From positions 264,947 to 328,946 of the forward strand of contig VWZS01002409.1 in NCBI GenBank assembly GCA_013397075.1: a DNA stretch of 64,000 bases. Direction: 5' to 3'. This document shows positions 1 to 14,052 of this stretch, in pieces (within the stretch, counting starts at the first letter, position 1; each line of letters begins with the position of its first letter). The notes under the pieces were generated by a model that saw only the letters and a list, made by a program, of their open reading frames with translations, ran no database searches and was not told the origin of the DNA. Made by a program: the position numbers and the translations under genes. The stretch is from Rhabdornis inornatus (taxonomy: Eukaryota; Chordata; Aves; Passeriformes; Rhabdornithidae).

Positions 1-2323
1 TAGAGCCCCACTCCCTCTGGATGCCACTGTGGAAATGCATTATTTTACAAAATAATGGTAAACAACCCAACACTGTTGGTAGAAAGATGCACAAGGAGTA
101 ATTTTGTCTTCTAGAAAACTGGAATTGCAACCCACGGGATTTTACCCCTTCCATTCTCAAGTTAGCAAAGCCATAAAGAGGATGAGAAAAAGGGAATAAT
201 CAATACTGGCTCATAGCACACAACTCTCACATCTGAGGGTGACCACGACACGCCAGGATCATGTGAAAGGAGGAGAGCAGACTTCATCAACCACACGAAA
301 CGTTGGCAGTCAGACTTTTCACAGCCTGCAGGAGGGCAAAATCTCATCACCCAAAGACAGGAGGAGCGGCCAGGACCGCCAGTGCCCAGGCAGATGAACC
401 TGCTCTGTGCTCTGCTGTCACACACACCCGGAGTGACCCCTCCTTTCTCTTCTGCAACACAGGAAATCCTCCCTCCTGGCCAACACGACAAAGTTATCAA
501 ACCTTCCCACCTCTGTGCTCTCCTCCTTTCCAACCACTCCAGTTGTGAATGGTGCTTAGAAGTCAATCTACTGCAATTTGGAGCTCATGGATTACCTGGA
601 AGCGCCGTGAATTAAAGCACAGTAACCCCACTCTTCCCAACTGTCAGGAGAAAACTCTCTGGGAAGTGAATGCCAGTGACACTTCCAACATTTCCAGCAC
701 ATCCTCTGCACTCACAGTTCAGCTCAGTGCCTTGTTTCAAGAGGGCAGAGTCACCAAAGAGCCCCAATTCCCTTTACCTGCAGACATCCAAGCCTTTACC
801 CAAACCAATGCTGACCTCAGGAGGGATAAATAATTTCCTATTAACTCACCACAGCCTTTCATGTTTCATGGGTGGCTCTGCCTCTCCTCACCAAGCCCAG
901 CCTGGGCAGTTCAGGACCCACTGTCCTGTCCTTGCCAACCACTGATAACTCAGCACTGAGAAAGCAAAGCCCAGCCACGCTAAAGCCAGGCTTCCAGCAG
1001 GCAACTTCAACCTAACAAACCAACAAAAACCCTTTAAATATCCCCTGGGGAATTCACAAATGGATTTTGGTTAATGCAGTTAATGGGAATTCCAGTCCTG
1101 CAGTGAACCTCAGCTACAAACTAAGTGACCCTTCCTTCAGCAGTGGGAATCAAAGGCCAGAGAGAAGCAGTTATTGTCCCTTCTCAGACTGCTTTAAAAA
1201 AAATACATAATATATCCTTTTTCATATACAGAATCAGTGAGTTCACTCCAAATGAACTGGCAGTCACTGAGAACATTAGAGTTTGCACAGACAGTTTCCC
1301 CATTACCCACTTTACGACCTTGCTACGAGCATGAAACATTAATTAAGAGAGGGACCAAAACAAGGTTTTGGGAAATTTATTCTTACCTACTGTACTTTGA
1401 TCCTAATGACATGAAACAGGAAAAAAATAATTTTTATGTGGTTCACCTTTATGAGATTTTACATAAAGGCTTTTGTGGGTATTTTAAGAATGTGCTAAAA
1501 TGTTGTCTGAAACCACATAAAACCATGTGAAGAACCTCCCGCCAGAAGCAACAGTGCACACATGGAAACGCTTTAACTGCCTTTGGAGATCTAATGAATC
1601 AAATCTAGTATTAATATTGTTTTAAATACCAACATGCTATTTCAATAAAGCTGCTTTGCCATAGCCAGGCCCAGGATCTGGAGATTGGAACAACAATGCC
1701 AGTGACTGAATCCAAGGCACGCCAGGATTTACATTATCCAAAGGCTCCTCTGTGCTCCAGCTCTACAGAACTGCTCCTAAATCCCCTCCTCCTTCACGGG
1801 GAGAAAATATATAGCACTGATACACTGGATTTCACCTTCATACAGCACTGAAGTGGGATTTCTGAACCCAGGAAAGTCATAGTTGGAGAGGGGAACATTC
1901 CTGTTGGGTTTTTTTTAAGAAAAGTAAAGAGGTGCCACCGGCTAATTGCTCCATAATAGAAAACGGGATGACAGATTGGGAGGAATTTAAATTGACATTC
2001 ATGGACTTGGATTTGCTGCAGGAGGGCTGGGCTTCCTCCAAGAAACCCCTTCACCATGGACTGAAATGCAGCACTTAGTAAAATCCAAGCAGGAGAGGAA
2101 GCAGTTTGGAAAAGGCTCCAGGAAGGCACAAACTGGGATCTTCTCTTTTAAGGAAATGGGTGAGGAGCAAGGCAGAGCACAGGCCCAGAGTCACGTGCAG
2201 CAGAGCACTAAAGCTCCTGCATCCAACATCTCTTTCCTTGGTGGCCTGCTCTGGATGTCCCTGGCCCTGATCCTCCTGCACAGTCATGGCTGGAGAAGAC
2301 AATCTGTCCTCCTTGGAAGCTGC

Positions 2324-2635
2324 AATCACAGAGCCCTTGAGGCTGGAAAAGCCCTTTAAGGTCATCAAGTCCAACTATCAGCCCAGCACCACCACATTCA
2401 GCACTAACCCACATCCCCAAGAGCCACATCCACAAGTTTTCTGAACAGTTCCAGGGGTGGTGACACCACCACTGCCCTGGACACCCTGTTTCAAAGCTTT
2501 ACAACCCTTTCCCTGAGATTTTTTTTCCTAATATCCAACTTAAAAGCTCCCCTGGCACAACCTGGGAGGCCATTTCCTCTTGTCACCTGGTGAAGAGACC
2601 AACCCCCACCTGGCTACACCTGCCCTCTCCCAAAG
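2324..2635 (-). mobile_element. CR1 LINE 3' fragment
   Basis: The plus strand reads AGGCTGGAAAAGCCC, then TCATCAAGTCCAACT, then the section with CCTGGACACCCTGTT and TTTTTTTCCTAATATCCAAC. This is the complement of the CR1 3' end, so the element is on the minus strand. It is 5'-truncated as usual and moderately diverged. Confidence 0.85.
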
Positions 2636-5600
2636 CATCCAAACAACCAGCAGATGCTTTTGGGATATTCAGGAGGCCACAACTAAGATGAATTTCTATT
2701 GTGGTACCTCAGAAACACCTCAAGGGACAAACCATTCTCAAAGGACAGCTTCAGAGCAAAGCAATCACTGCTCTCTGCCTAAGGACACCAATCAATCCAG
2801 GATGTTTCAATCAAGATCAATCAGGCTTTACCTACAGACACAACTTCATTATAAAACAATGAAAAATGATTTTATGGTTGTCATATCCCTTTATTAACAA
2901 CAAAAGCACTGCTAAGTGGTACCATAGTTCAGTTAGAAGGACCTTAAAAGATCAAGAACAAGTGACATCCCTGTCCTTGGAGAGGACAGTCAGTGTTCTG
3001 TCTCTGGGAAAATAACTTTTTATAAGGCTGCCCAGAAAGGTAACTAAAAGGCATAAGGCCCAAAGTAATCATTCATTCTCTTTACAGAATTCAGAACAGC
3101 AGTTCACTCAAAATCAATTATAGTTTTAATGTCACGATCAAACACTGAATTTTTATATCTGTTACTCATCAAACCACAGAACTCCTGGAAAAAGCTGTTT
3201 TATACAAAAAATGTCACACTTAAGACTGACCTACTTTACAAATGCAAGAATAAAAGAAAATATTTAAGCTAAGAATGATCCAAAGCTTTATGAAGTGTTT
3301 GAAGTTGAGGCGGGTGGAGACACAGGATGGAAACTTGTCTAAGGAGCAGGAGCTGTACCCATGAAATAGAGGCTGTGGCCAGAACAAAGCCAGAACTTCA
3401 AGAGGGATGTGATAGAGGAGGAAATCCCCCAGCTTCCAGCACAGCCCTCAAGAAAGGAAGGCAGATTAATCACTTGGTTTTACCACTGAAGGACAGCTCA
3501 GAAAAGGCCCCGTGACTCTCCTGATAACCTTCTGCTCCTCCAAGCCTCACCAACGGATCCTGGATGCTGTGTGGAGAAAATGACCTTCCACCAGAGCAGT
3601 AAAAGCAATTTCAATTACACCTCTGAACCAAATCACTCATCCATAAAAACATTTGTGCATTTTCCAGTAAGTAGTTGAGAGCCAGAGACAAGAAGTCTGT
3701 GGCTTATGGCTCTCCCAACCCCCTGATGCCAAAGCACCAATACCTGGAACCTCAGCCTGGCTCTGCAAACCTTCCAAAGGCCTGCACAGGGTTTCAAACT
3801 GGCTAATTTAAAACAGAAAAATACATTTTCTTTTATTTCCTAAAGTTATTTCTTCCAGCTACAGAACTTCAGCATAGAAAGGGAAATGTCTCCAGCTATT
3901 TAGATCAACAGACTTCCAAGAAAACTGGCATTTAAAAACCCTACCCTGAAGGAAAATACTGAGTATTCAGCTACACATGTTTTTACAGGAGTGACAGTGA
4001 CTGAAGTCACAGCGTGAGCAGCTGGTGTCTCACAGCAACCCAAAACATTTCCTAAATGCCAAGGTGAGGAAGCACATTCCAGCTCTCCTGGGAACAGGAG
4101 GCTGCAGTGGGAAGTGACATGGCACAGCTCCCACCGAGTCCTTCCCTGTCACCTCAAACCAGCACAGGAATCACAACAGAAATATGAAGGAAATGGCAAA
4201 TTTGAGCAACCCACCTTCCTCCAAACCCAAAGCATTGCTCAGGTGCTCAACAAATCCCCTGCAATCTCACAGCTTAAGGAGGAGGAACAAATTCTTCAGG
4301 AGAATAGCTGTCCCTAAATAATTGTTGCCTCCATGCAGCTGCTGAGAGATGAGGCTCAGGAGCCTGCTCTTTAATGAGAGGACAGGCTGGTACCAGGAAT
4401 GAGCAGGATGTGACACTTCTGTGAGTCCAGATGATTTACAGCTCCTCTCTCCTTCCCTGCCCCAGGACTACAACTGTGGAACACTTCCACAATCTCACCC
4501 AGAGACTTAAAAATGAAGAAAGTAAAATGTCTGCGCACAGCCCAGGGGTTTTGCACCTCACTTGATGAACTCAGCCCAAATTAGGCTTGGGGGCTCTGTA
4601 CAGGTATTTTACAGGAATTCTTTCCAGCATACACAGGTGCAAAAATCCCTGGAGCAAACATACCAATCCAGTTAGGTATGTGTAACTTCAATGCCAGTTG
4701 TACTTAAAAGCACACATCTGGACCACGGTGGGATGACTCAAACTGCTCAGCAGAGTTGTGAAGTGCAGGAACTCTGCAAGGAAGGAAAACAGTATCCAAA
4801 CAATGGGATCCTGAAGGCTGAAAGTCTCCCAGAACCTCCCAGTTTGTGCTTTCTAGCACCTTTCATTATTTAATGAAAACTGTACTGCTCACATTTTCCT
4901 TCTCATCTGATTGCTCCTGGCAGATGGGAATTAATGACCAAATCCCTTTGGAGAAGTCACCTGGAAAGAGTTCCATCTAAGGAGCCACCTAATGAGCAAG
5001 GGGTCACTCTGGAACGTGTCCTAACGAGGGACTGCTTCATTAACACCAGGAAGCTCCCACTGCTGCCAAACCCTTCTCCTGTGCCATCCCTGGGCAGCAC
5101 AGACACTGCTTCAGCCACCCCCAGTCTGCCACATTCCAGGCTCTGCCAGCTGAAATCCAAACACAGATAGGAGGGGAAGAGACAGCAGAAATCTTGTGTC
5201 GTGGTTTAAGTTTGCCAAAATCTTTGGAAGCTGCAGATTTCACATTATCAATTCTCTAACAGAAGAATTCTCTATCAGATCTGCCACAAAGAAGGCTGCT
5301 GTTGTTTAAGTTACTCTGTCCCCAAATTCCATCATTAAAACACTGTACCTTTGTGAAGGCATGAGGTAAATCTCTGTCCATACAATACAAAGTAATATTA
5401 GAGACAACTAGTTCCAAAACTCCAGATCACAATAAACTGACAGTTTAAAATTTCATTTCACTTTTGAATGTAAGTCATTTCTTCCTAGGGATTTAAAGCC
5501 TTCAGAGAGCAATGTTTGAGGACAGTGCTGCACCATCAATGCTGACCTCCTAATCCAAGTGTTCAGTTTTTATGTAATTACAGAGAACCGTGGGAACCCA

Positions 5601-6333
5601 AGGGAAAAACTCCTCCTCCACCCAACATCTCCGATTCAGAAGATAAGAATGCAGTGTGTGCAAAGCTGCTCCAAAATGGAACTCCCAAAAAAAAAACCAG
5701 ATGAAAAGCAACTGATTTAGTTTTCCAGCATGCCAGTACATTTAATTTTCCCCTCTTTTCTAAGAAGATTCTCAATTTTTCTCATATTTATCAACAACTT
5801 CAATATTAACTCTGCTGTGAGCTGCCCATGGGCACGCTGAGGACGGGATCTCTCCTGCTCTGTTTTCTACATCCCAATAATTTCCTTGGGAAAACAGCAT
5901 GGCTGTAATTGTAAAAGCACACAAACATAAAAGCAGAGAAAGTCTTGGTGGTTTAGACCTGTCTTTGGAGAGTTCATCTCACCCTTATTAAACTGACCCG
6001 AGGCAAGGATCTCCCTGGTGCCACAACCCTGGTGTCACACCCCATCCTGCAGATCCCCAGGCAGCAGGGGGATGCAGAGGCAGTTTCCTTAGTGCTGGGA
6101 TGCACAACAAACCCATCTGGATTCAATCTGCAGGGCCCTGGCCGTGCAAGCCCCAGGAACTGCCATGCCCAGGAGAAAGCCAGCACAAAGGGCTGCAGCA
6201 GTAATGAGGAACAGGGAGCTGGTGGCAATAAAGTCACTTCAAAGCCTTCCAGGGGCTTCCAGTTCAGGCAGCCCAGGTTTGCCTCTGGACACAGACACAG
6301 GGCTCTAAAGGGCTCACAGCTGCCAAAGCCCTT

Positions 6334-6425
6334 GGTGAGCTCCAACCCCATCCAACCTGGCCTTGGACACTCCCAGGGGCTGGGCAGCCACAGCTTCTCT
6401 GGGCCAGGGCAGGCTGGGCAGAAAG
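6334..6425 (-). mobile_element. CR1 LINE short fragment
   Basis: CCCCATCCAACCTGGCCTTGG followed by CAGCCACAGCTTCTCTGGG is the complement of the CR1 segment found in the other copies here (for example 9061-9140). Only about 90 bases remain. Confidence 0.75.
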
Positions 6426-8841
6426 TAACCCCTGGTCACAGCCCTTGTATCTGTCCTTTACTTGGTGGAATTGGGGCTGGTCCATGCACAAAGTACAGCA
6501 AAGTTGGTCAAACAGATGAATGCAGCAGCGCTACAAACCCTGTGAGAAGTGCAAAGTTTTTGTGAGTTGGCCTGAACTCACTGAGAGGCTCTTGGGGTCT
6601 GTCAGGGAAGGAGAACTCAGGTGACACCACAGAGATCTCAGAAACAGTTACAGCCCAAGGGCAGCACTGATAGAGCTTTCCATCTATTCTTAGCAGCACA
6701 AGTGGACTGAGGGAGTGTCAGAGGCTGTTCAAGCACACAATCCAAAATAAACTAGGAAAAAGGGGAAAAACAGCTAAAGTTAAACTATCCAGCAGTTTAT
6801 GGCACATGTGAACATACTGGGTACAGATGATGGCACAGATCAGACAAAATGAGCCATCCCTGAAGTCCAGCAGAGCCAGGCTGTTCCACAAGATTAAACA
6901 GAGTAATAAAAATAAGAAACACAGTCAGCCTTGAGCACTCTAAAAACGAAAGGGCAAACTCATCTACTGGGACTTCAGTGCTGTACCTGCCCAAACTCTG
7001 GCAAAAGGCTCCTCAATTCCCACATTCCTGAGGCAATGGCCCAGGGAATTGCTCCCCCAGAGCAGAGGAAGGCAGAGGATGCTCAGCTGGCTGCAAAGAA
7101 CACCTGGGTTCTATCCACAGCACAGGAACATCCAGGCTGCAAAGAGCAGAGGCCTGGGGTGCCACCCCCAGCACTGCTAACACTGTCCAAAACTGGAATA
7201 ACTCTTCTGGACCAGATTCCAATCAAAATTCAATAATAAAAGGATTACACACAACAAAGACGTTTCAGAGGTCAATCCTCTCCCAGACCTCTTTCCACTC
7301 CCACCAAATTCCTGGTCCAGAGCTCTAATATAACAAACTGAAAATGGATCAACATCAAAACAGAGACAGAAGCAGAAGTTCAAAAGGTTTCATTGCTTCC
7401 TCTATTGAGGAAACTCAAAATCTTAATCAATACAAACATTTTCAGGAGCAGAATGATTAAGATGATGTTTTATGTTTTTTTAAAGCTGTTAAAAATCAAA
7501 AGCACCAATAAATCCAATTTAAGCCATGGAAAAAAAAAGAGGAATAGCTTTCTAAATGTATGTCAGTCACTAAACCATTCCAAAGTTGCCAAAACTCATC
7601 CTGTTTGCAGACAGATCAGCAGCATCCTTCCCAGGGGAGGTCTATTTAATCATTTCAGAAATTATTTCTTGCAGACAACAAAGAGCCATTAGATTACTTA
7701 ATTAAAGCCTTGATTATCTCCAACCCAAAACAAGGGAAGGCAGAATCTAAAACAGGGAGATTTAACCAGCTGCCCTGGCCCTCATTACACTTTGATTTCA
7801 ATCAAGCACACACACGTCAAGCAAAGGGCAATAAATTACAACCATGTGTTGGAAGAAATTATCTTCACCATATTGGAAGTGGAAAGCCAAGGCTCTAACT
7901 GAGTGGTGTAAGATATTAGACTTCCATCTGGGAATAATAACCTACTGAACACAAACATACCAGGGCATTAGCTCCAGGCACTGCTGGAGTTAAACCTGGC
8001 AGCAGGAGATGGAAATGGAACAGTTGTTTTTTGGGAAAGTGACATGGATTTTGGTAAAACAGATAACCAAGAAATATGCTTGTTGTTTAACACAGAGAAC
8101 AGAGAGGGAACTAAAACCTGATGTGATTCCTCTTTAACCCAAATGTCTCCAGAAAGAAAAGGTAGGGAACTCCAGAGGTACTAAAGGTAGTTCGCACTAA
8201 AACAGACACTTAAGGCCAATTCAGCACTGGTTCACAGGCACTGATGGCTCAGCAGGATTGTTCTTCTCCAGCTTACATGATTTTATTACATGCAATATTA
8301 CAAGACCTCCCCAAACTTGTTTTCACACTATAGTCACTCAGTGGCCACTAAGCTTTTGTGGACAAAATCGAATTTTAAGGTCCTTAGCAAGCAAATCAGA
8401 CTGGATTATCCCACACAAATTGTTAACAAATCCCTAACAGGCTGTTTCCCTCAAAACACCCACGACAGCAGGTGCCAACCCCTTGGGAAATGGCAAATAC
8501 AATGCAGTGACTCACTGAACGTAGGTGGAGACTTACCACACCTGATGAAAAGAGAAATCTAAAAAGGAAAGGTGTGTGGGCCAGATGGGACTGACACAAG
8601 GAAAAACTGAAGCAATCTGAAATGCTGGGAGAGGCCAGAGATGAATTCTGCGAGATATCAGCACTTTGTGTGTGAAAGGTAAAGTGGGAGCGGATCCAGG
8701 GGAGGCTTGGACCACATGTGGAGAGCAGAGTGGCATGCAGATGCTCTCTGAGGTACCCATTTATTTACAGATGCTGCAATGACCAGCAGCAGGTGTATCT
8801 AGAAGCTCAGCAGTGAAGTGAGCCCCATGCACAGCAACTCC

Positions 8842-9150
8842 TGAGAGACCTGGGATTGTTCAGCCTGCAGAGGAGGAGGTTCCAGGGTCACCTGACTGGG
8901 GCCTTCAGAAGGAGACAACAGGAAAGATGGAAAGAGACTGTGGACAAGGGATGGAGTGCCAGGACAAGAGGGAATGGCTTCCCACTGCCAGAGGGCAGGG
9001 CTGGATGGGATACTGGGAAGGAATTGTTCCCTGGGAGGGTGCTGGGGCCCTGGCACAGGGTGCCCAGAGAAGCTGTGGCTGCCCCTGGATCCCTGGCAGT
9101 GTCCAAGGCCAGGCTGGACAGGGCTTGGAGCAGCCTGGGAAGCAGAAGCT
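8842..9150 (+). mobile_element. CR1 LINE fragment
   Basis: The fragment runs from GATTGTTCAGCCTGCAGAGG through GTGCCCAGAGAAGCTGTGG to GGAGCAGCCTGGGAAG in CR1 order. The terminal CCAACCC...ATTCT part is missing. Overlapping open frames are CR1 by-products. Confidence 0.85.
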
Positions 9151-11837
9151 GTCCAGCAAGGCTGGGCACAAAGCCACTACTTTCTCTGAAAAGCCCAGCA
9201 GAAACTCTCATTATAGGAATAAAATGCCTGAACAGCCCAGGAAATTCAGGCACACTGGGATCTGGTGCTCCCTGTGAGTGCTGGGATTACTTTTGTATTC
9301 ACTGCTACCTCTCTTCCATAAAACAGCAACTGTGGTTACAGAGGCAGCTCAGAAACATTCTCTGCCCCACAGAGGGACAGAATAGCCTCTTAAGGGACTG
9401 CTGGTGAGGGGCTGATGTGTCACATTTGAGACTTCTCCCTCAGCAGCATTTCCATCCTCTTCATCTGCAGCCACTGCACTTGGAACTGCTATTTTTTAAG
9501 AGAGAATTTGTAATGTGAAGGATCAATTAGCCTGGTGTCCCCTGTGAAGGATTTGTGTGGGCAGGCAACCCCACCAGAGTGAACAGAAACCATGGAAGTC
9601 TCTGCAGGTCAACTTAAAATGTAGATTTTCTGCACAACTGCCTACAGACTGATCCCTGTTCCTGGAGGGTGAACCTGGAATAGATCTCCCCATCTAACAG
9701 TAACAAGAATTTCCACAGGAGATACAGCCTTGAGGGCTGCAGCACACTTAGCTCTTTATTAATACATCACCAAGCCTGAAGTATCTCCCAGTGCTGGAAA
9801 AGCTCTGCTGTCCCTGGCTCTGGAGCTCAGAAGGACACTGGTACCTGGCCCAGGATGCCTCGAGCCCTCCTTGCCCAGCTGCAGGAGCTGCCAGAGCAGC
9901 AGGGCAGTGACACCTCCATCGACTCTGCTGGGCCCAGCCCCACTGCTGCACTCCCAGGGTCAGCTCCCAGCCCCAGCAGCCATGGAAGTGACATCCCTGC
10001 CCTGCCATCCCCTTCCCATGCAGCTCCAGCAGCTGCTCCATGAGGAATTGCTGCAGTCATTCCCAACCTGAATGTTGGCAAGAACAGCACTGAGTGAAGT
10101 CACCACCCCTGAATTCCCACTCTCTGATCTCCAAGTAAAAATTAAGCTTCTGCTGTCAAAACACAAAAATCCAATTGTCTTACTGAGGAAACTGCAAAGC
10201 CCAACTCAAGAACAAAATCCATTTCTCTCCACATCTCTGCTGGAGGTGAAGTACAAATCCTGATTTTGAGCACGACGAATCCTTCAGATACTGAGGTTAA
10301 GTTTCCTTAACTTTGAAAATTCTTTCCACAAATGCCACTTTTTTTTTTTAATGCTGCTCAGCCAAACATAAGCCACCCTTGTCCTCTTTTCCTCCTCCAC
10401 TTTTGGGATCACAACAGGCACTAAACTGTTCTGTGCTGGCACCTGTGCTCATAGTCTGACCTGTCCTCCTGACTGTGACCTCTCTGGATCCCCTCTGTCC
10501 ATTCCTGCCTGTAAAACCTGCACTGACAAACAGAAAGATGGAATTTGGAACAACCTCACCTTTTCCTTCCTCACAATACATGAGGATTGCTATATAAAGG
10601 TACTGCTGTACCCCACACTGAGCAGGGCTCAGCAGATTCACCTGAGTGAGAGAAACCTGCCCTGTGCTTTCCTTCTAGCAAATTCAAGCTGTTTAAAGAA
10701 GTTATTGTATCCAGCCATGACTTCATGGTCATCTGAGCAGAGAGGGATTTAAAAAGACAACCTTGGTTCCATAAACCTCCTCATTTTCATCCCAGGGTAT
10801 CAAAAATCTTATTGGTCCTGCTCTGTTCTGCATCTGGGGAGTAACTGCAAACTTGGCTTTGCTGAATATGCAAAATTCCTTTCTTCCAGTCAGTTCAGAC
10901 ACCAGTAACAACTGTTACTTACAAGAGAAATTGGAGAGCTATGAAAATAATGCATGAAAAGAAGTAAAAATTTGATACCTGTAACAGAAATGTGACGCTT
11001 AACGCATTTGGACAGGCTACATTTACACTGAGCCACAGAACCCAGCAAGAAAAGTTCCTTTTAATGTGCTTCTATCAGCATTGTAACATGATGAACTACA
11101 TCTAAGGCTGTGTTTTATCTCCCTTTCAGGCAACATGAGGCAGCAATGAAGTTTGTTCACTTTTTTCATGGTCTTTAGGCACCTCCCTAACAAAGCATCC
11201 CAGTAAAGGACACGCTTACTGGTTCATTTTGCTTTGCAGCACTCACTTGCTGTGTGGTTTTAGCATCACTTTCCACCCCAGCACTGCTCAGGAGACCACA
11301 GAGTACAGAGCCCACAGCTGAACCTGACCACATCCCAAGGATTTGGAGTAAGTGCAGTGCAGGACCAGTACAGCCCAAATTCACAAAAAAAATTGTTCAA
11401 CTGATAACTCACCCAAACAGCTTCCTATTTCTTCTTTACAAAAGCCACTGCCTAATCTACATTTATCTCACATGTGCTCTATTAACTCCTTTGTTTTACA
11501 CCTTTTTAATAAGACATGGCCTGAAACATGCATCCTGCAGCAGAAGTAAATTAATCCCCGTCCAACTGCTGCATTTCAGCATTCTGAAATGAATGTCTGT
11601 GCCTGTCATTTTACTGGAAGATGTGAGAGTTGCTGCTGCACATAGAGATTTTTGAAGAGTACAGCCTTGAGGGAATGGAAAATGCAGATGGTTAAAGACT
11701 GAACTTAGAGATCAAAGAGAAGCCAGGTCATGCCAGGACAGAGACAGCATCAATCTGTTCAAGGGGGAGGAAGGTGGGAAAGCACCTCAGCATCTGCCTG
11801 TGGCACCAGCTGACAGATTCGATCATGTCTGGCATCA

Positions 11838-12224
<387 letters not shown>

Positions 12225-13169
12225 TCATATTGGTGGGTCTGACCTCATCCACAGATGCTGAATTTCCAAAAATCCAAAAGGTGCCCAGAGCAATCTACCT
12301 GTAAGAATTGCACCCTACACACCCATTTCAAACACTGACAAAAAGTGACACTGGGCCCTTAAAACTCACCTGGGGGCTATTCCCTGGCTTCAGGTTTTTC
12401 TATATAAAAAATATCTCTTGGCTTTCAATCTTTTCCTTCTTATATATTCAACACCAAGGCTTCAGCTGTTGAACATTAAATATTTAAAATTGTTTTCATG
12501 CAAATACAAATTGATTGTGTAGTTTATTCGGGATCTGACAGTATTTGAGCCAAACACTGCTGGCTATGACTAAGGTCCCCATTTTCCTCCACTATTCTGA
12601 TTTGAAATAAACTCTACCTTTAGCATAACATTAGGAAACCCTTTGAACAGTTTGAAGGATTTAACCATGTTTGTAAAGCTGCAGGTTTTACTACAATTTC
12701 TGCAGGTGTGGAAGAGATTTTTTGTACTCTTAATGAAAGATTTGGTATTAAAAGATTAATGGAACCCTTTGCCCATCTGCTTGAGGCTTTTATAACTCCC
12801 ATTCTGGAAACCTGCATTTTGCTTTTCATTTCCCCTTGGAGTAACCAACTTACACATATCACTGCTGGCTTGAAGAAAAACACCTCCACCCTTTCTCTGC
12901 CATTTTCCCACTCACTTTTCCCAGCCCCTGGCTGCAGCATCAGGTCCCAGTGCTGGCCACAGGGAAAGGCTGTTTCTCAGCAGCCCTTTGTCACTCATTT
13001 CTCAGAAAGGCAGGGGGAGCTGACACCTGTTGATGCAAAGCACAAAGCCCAGGCTCTGCTTTGCTCCCCTCACTCCTTCCAACCATACCTGACAGGAAAG
13101 GTGACACCAGGAAAAGTGGAGTTGTTGTGTCACATCCACCCCAGTGATGTTATCAGGTCATGGTTCTCA

Positions 13170-13663
13170 CCTAAGGGCTGTGTCCAGTTCTGGGACCCTC
13201 AGCACAAGAAGGACATGGAGGGGCTGGAGCATGTCCAGGGAAGGGAGTGGAGCTGGGAAAGGGGCTGGAGCACCAGGAGGGGCTTAGGGAGCTGGAAAGG
13301 GGCTCAGCCTGGAGAAAATGAGGCTCAGGGGGAACTTCTGGCTTTGTACAACTCCCTGACAGGAGGGCACAGCCCCAGGCCAGGCTCTGCTCCCAGGCAA
13401 CAGGGACAGGGGGAGAGGGAACAGCCTCAGGCTGGGCCAGGGAGGCTCAGGTTGGACATCAGGAGGAATTTCACCATGGAAAGGGTGCTCAGGGATTGGA
13501 ACTGCCCAGGGAGGTTTGGAGTCCCCATCCCTGGAGGTGTCCAAGGAACACCTGGACATGGCACTCAGAGCTCTGGGCTGGGGACAAGGTGGGGACTGGT
13601 CAAAGCTGAACTCAATGATCTTGGAGGGTTTTTCCAACCTCAGTGATTCTGGGATTTTGTGAT
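13170..13663 (+). mobile_element. CR1 LINE 3' copy, about 490 bp
   Basis: The copy shows GCTGTGTCCAGTTCTGGGAC, AGCACAAGAAGGACATGGAG, CTCAGCCTGGAGAAAATGAG, TTGGACATCAGGAGGAATTT and the tail TTTTCCAACCTCAGTGATTC. The order and the terminal repeat are typical of CR1. A 312-codon open frame that ends here is a by-product. The same subfamily recurs inverted at 49896-50401. Confidence 0.9.
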
Positions 13664-13727
13664 CTTAAACAGCTGCTTAAAATGTGGTTGCTTTGGACGG
13701 GAGCCAAAAGCCACAGGATGCCAGCTG

Positions 13728-14052
13728 GGTCAGGCTGGAAGGGCCCATAAGGCCTCACCTGGTGTCACCTCCCTGCTCCTGCTCCAGCAGGGTCAGCCCA
13801 GAGCACAGGGCACAGGATTGTGTGAGGATGGATCTGGAATATCCCCAGGCAGGGACACTCCACACTCTCTCACTGTGTCCCACAGTGTGTAAAGAAGTTC
13901 TTCCTTGTGTTCAGGTGGAAGCCCCTGGGATCAGCCCCTGCCCCTTTCCTCTGGTGCCACTGCTGGGCCCCCAGAGCAGATCCTGGGCCCTGCTCAGAGC
14001 CCTCCCTGCACGCAGGGACACACAGGGATCAGGTCCCTCCTCAGCTCTTTCT
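13728..14052 (-). mobile_element. CR1 LINE 3' copy, second subfamily
   Basis: GGTCAGGCTGGAAGGGCCCA at the left edge, then AAGAAGTTCTTCCTTGTG and TTCAGGTGGAAGCCCCTGG, match the complement of a CR1 3' region. It lies next to the oppositely oriented copy ending at 13663. Confidence 0.75.

Noticed and set aside
6032..6565. 177-codon plus-strand frame
   Set aside because: It includes a CR1 fragment at 6334-6425 and has no recognisable protein features. It lies antisense in CAPZB intron 4.
12708..13646. 312-codon plus-strand open frame
   Set aside because: Its second half is a CR1 3' end read in a noncoding frame. The first half is antisense intron with no recognised domain.
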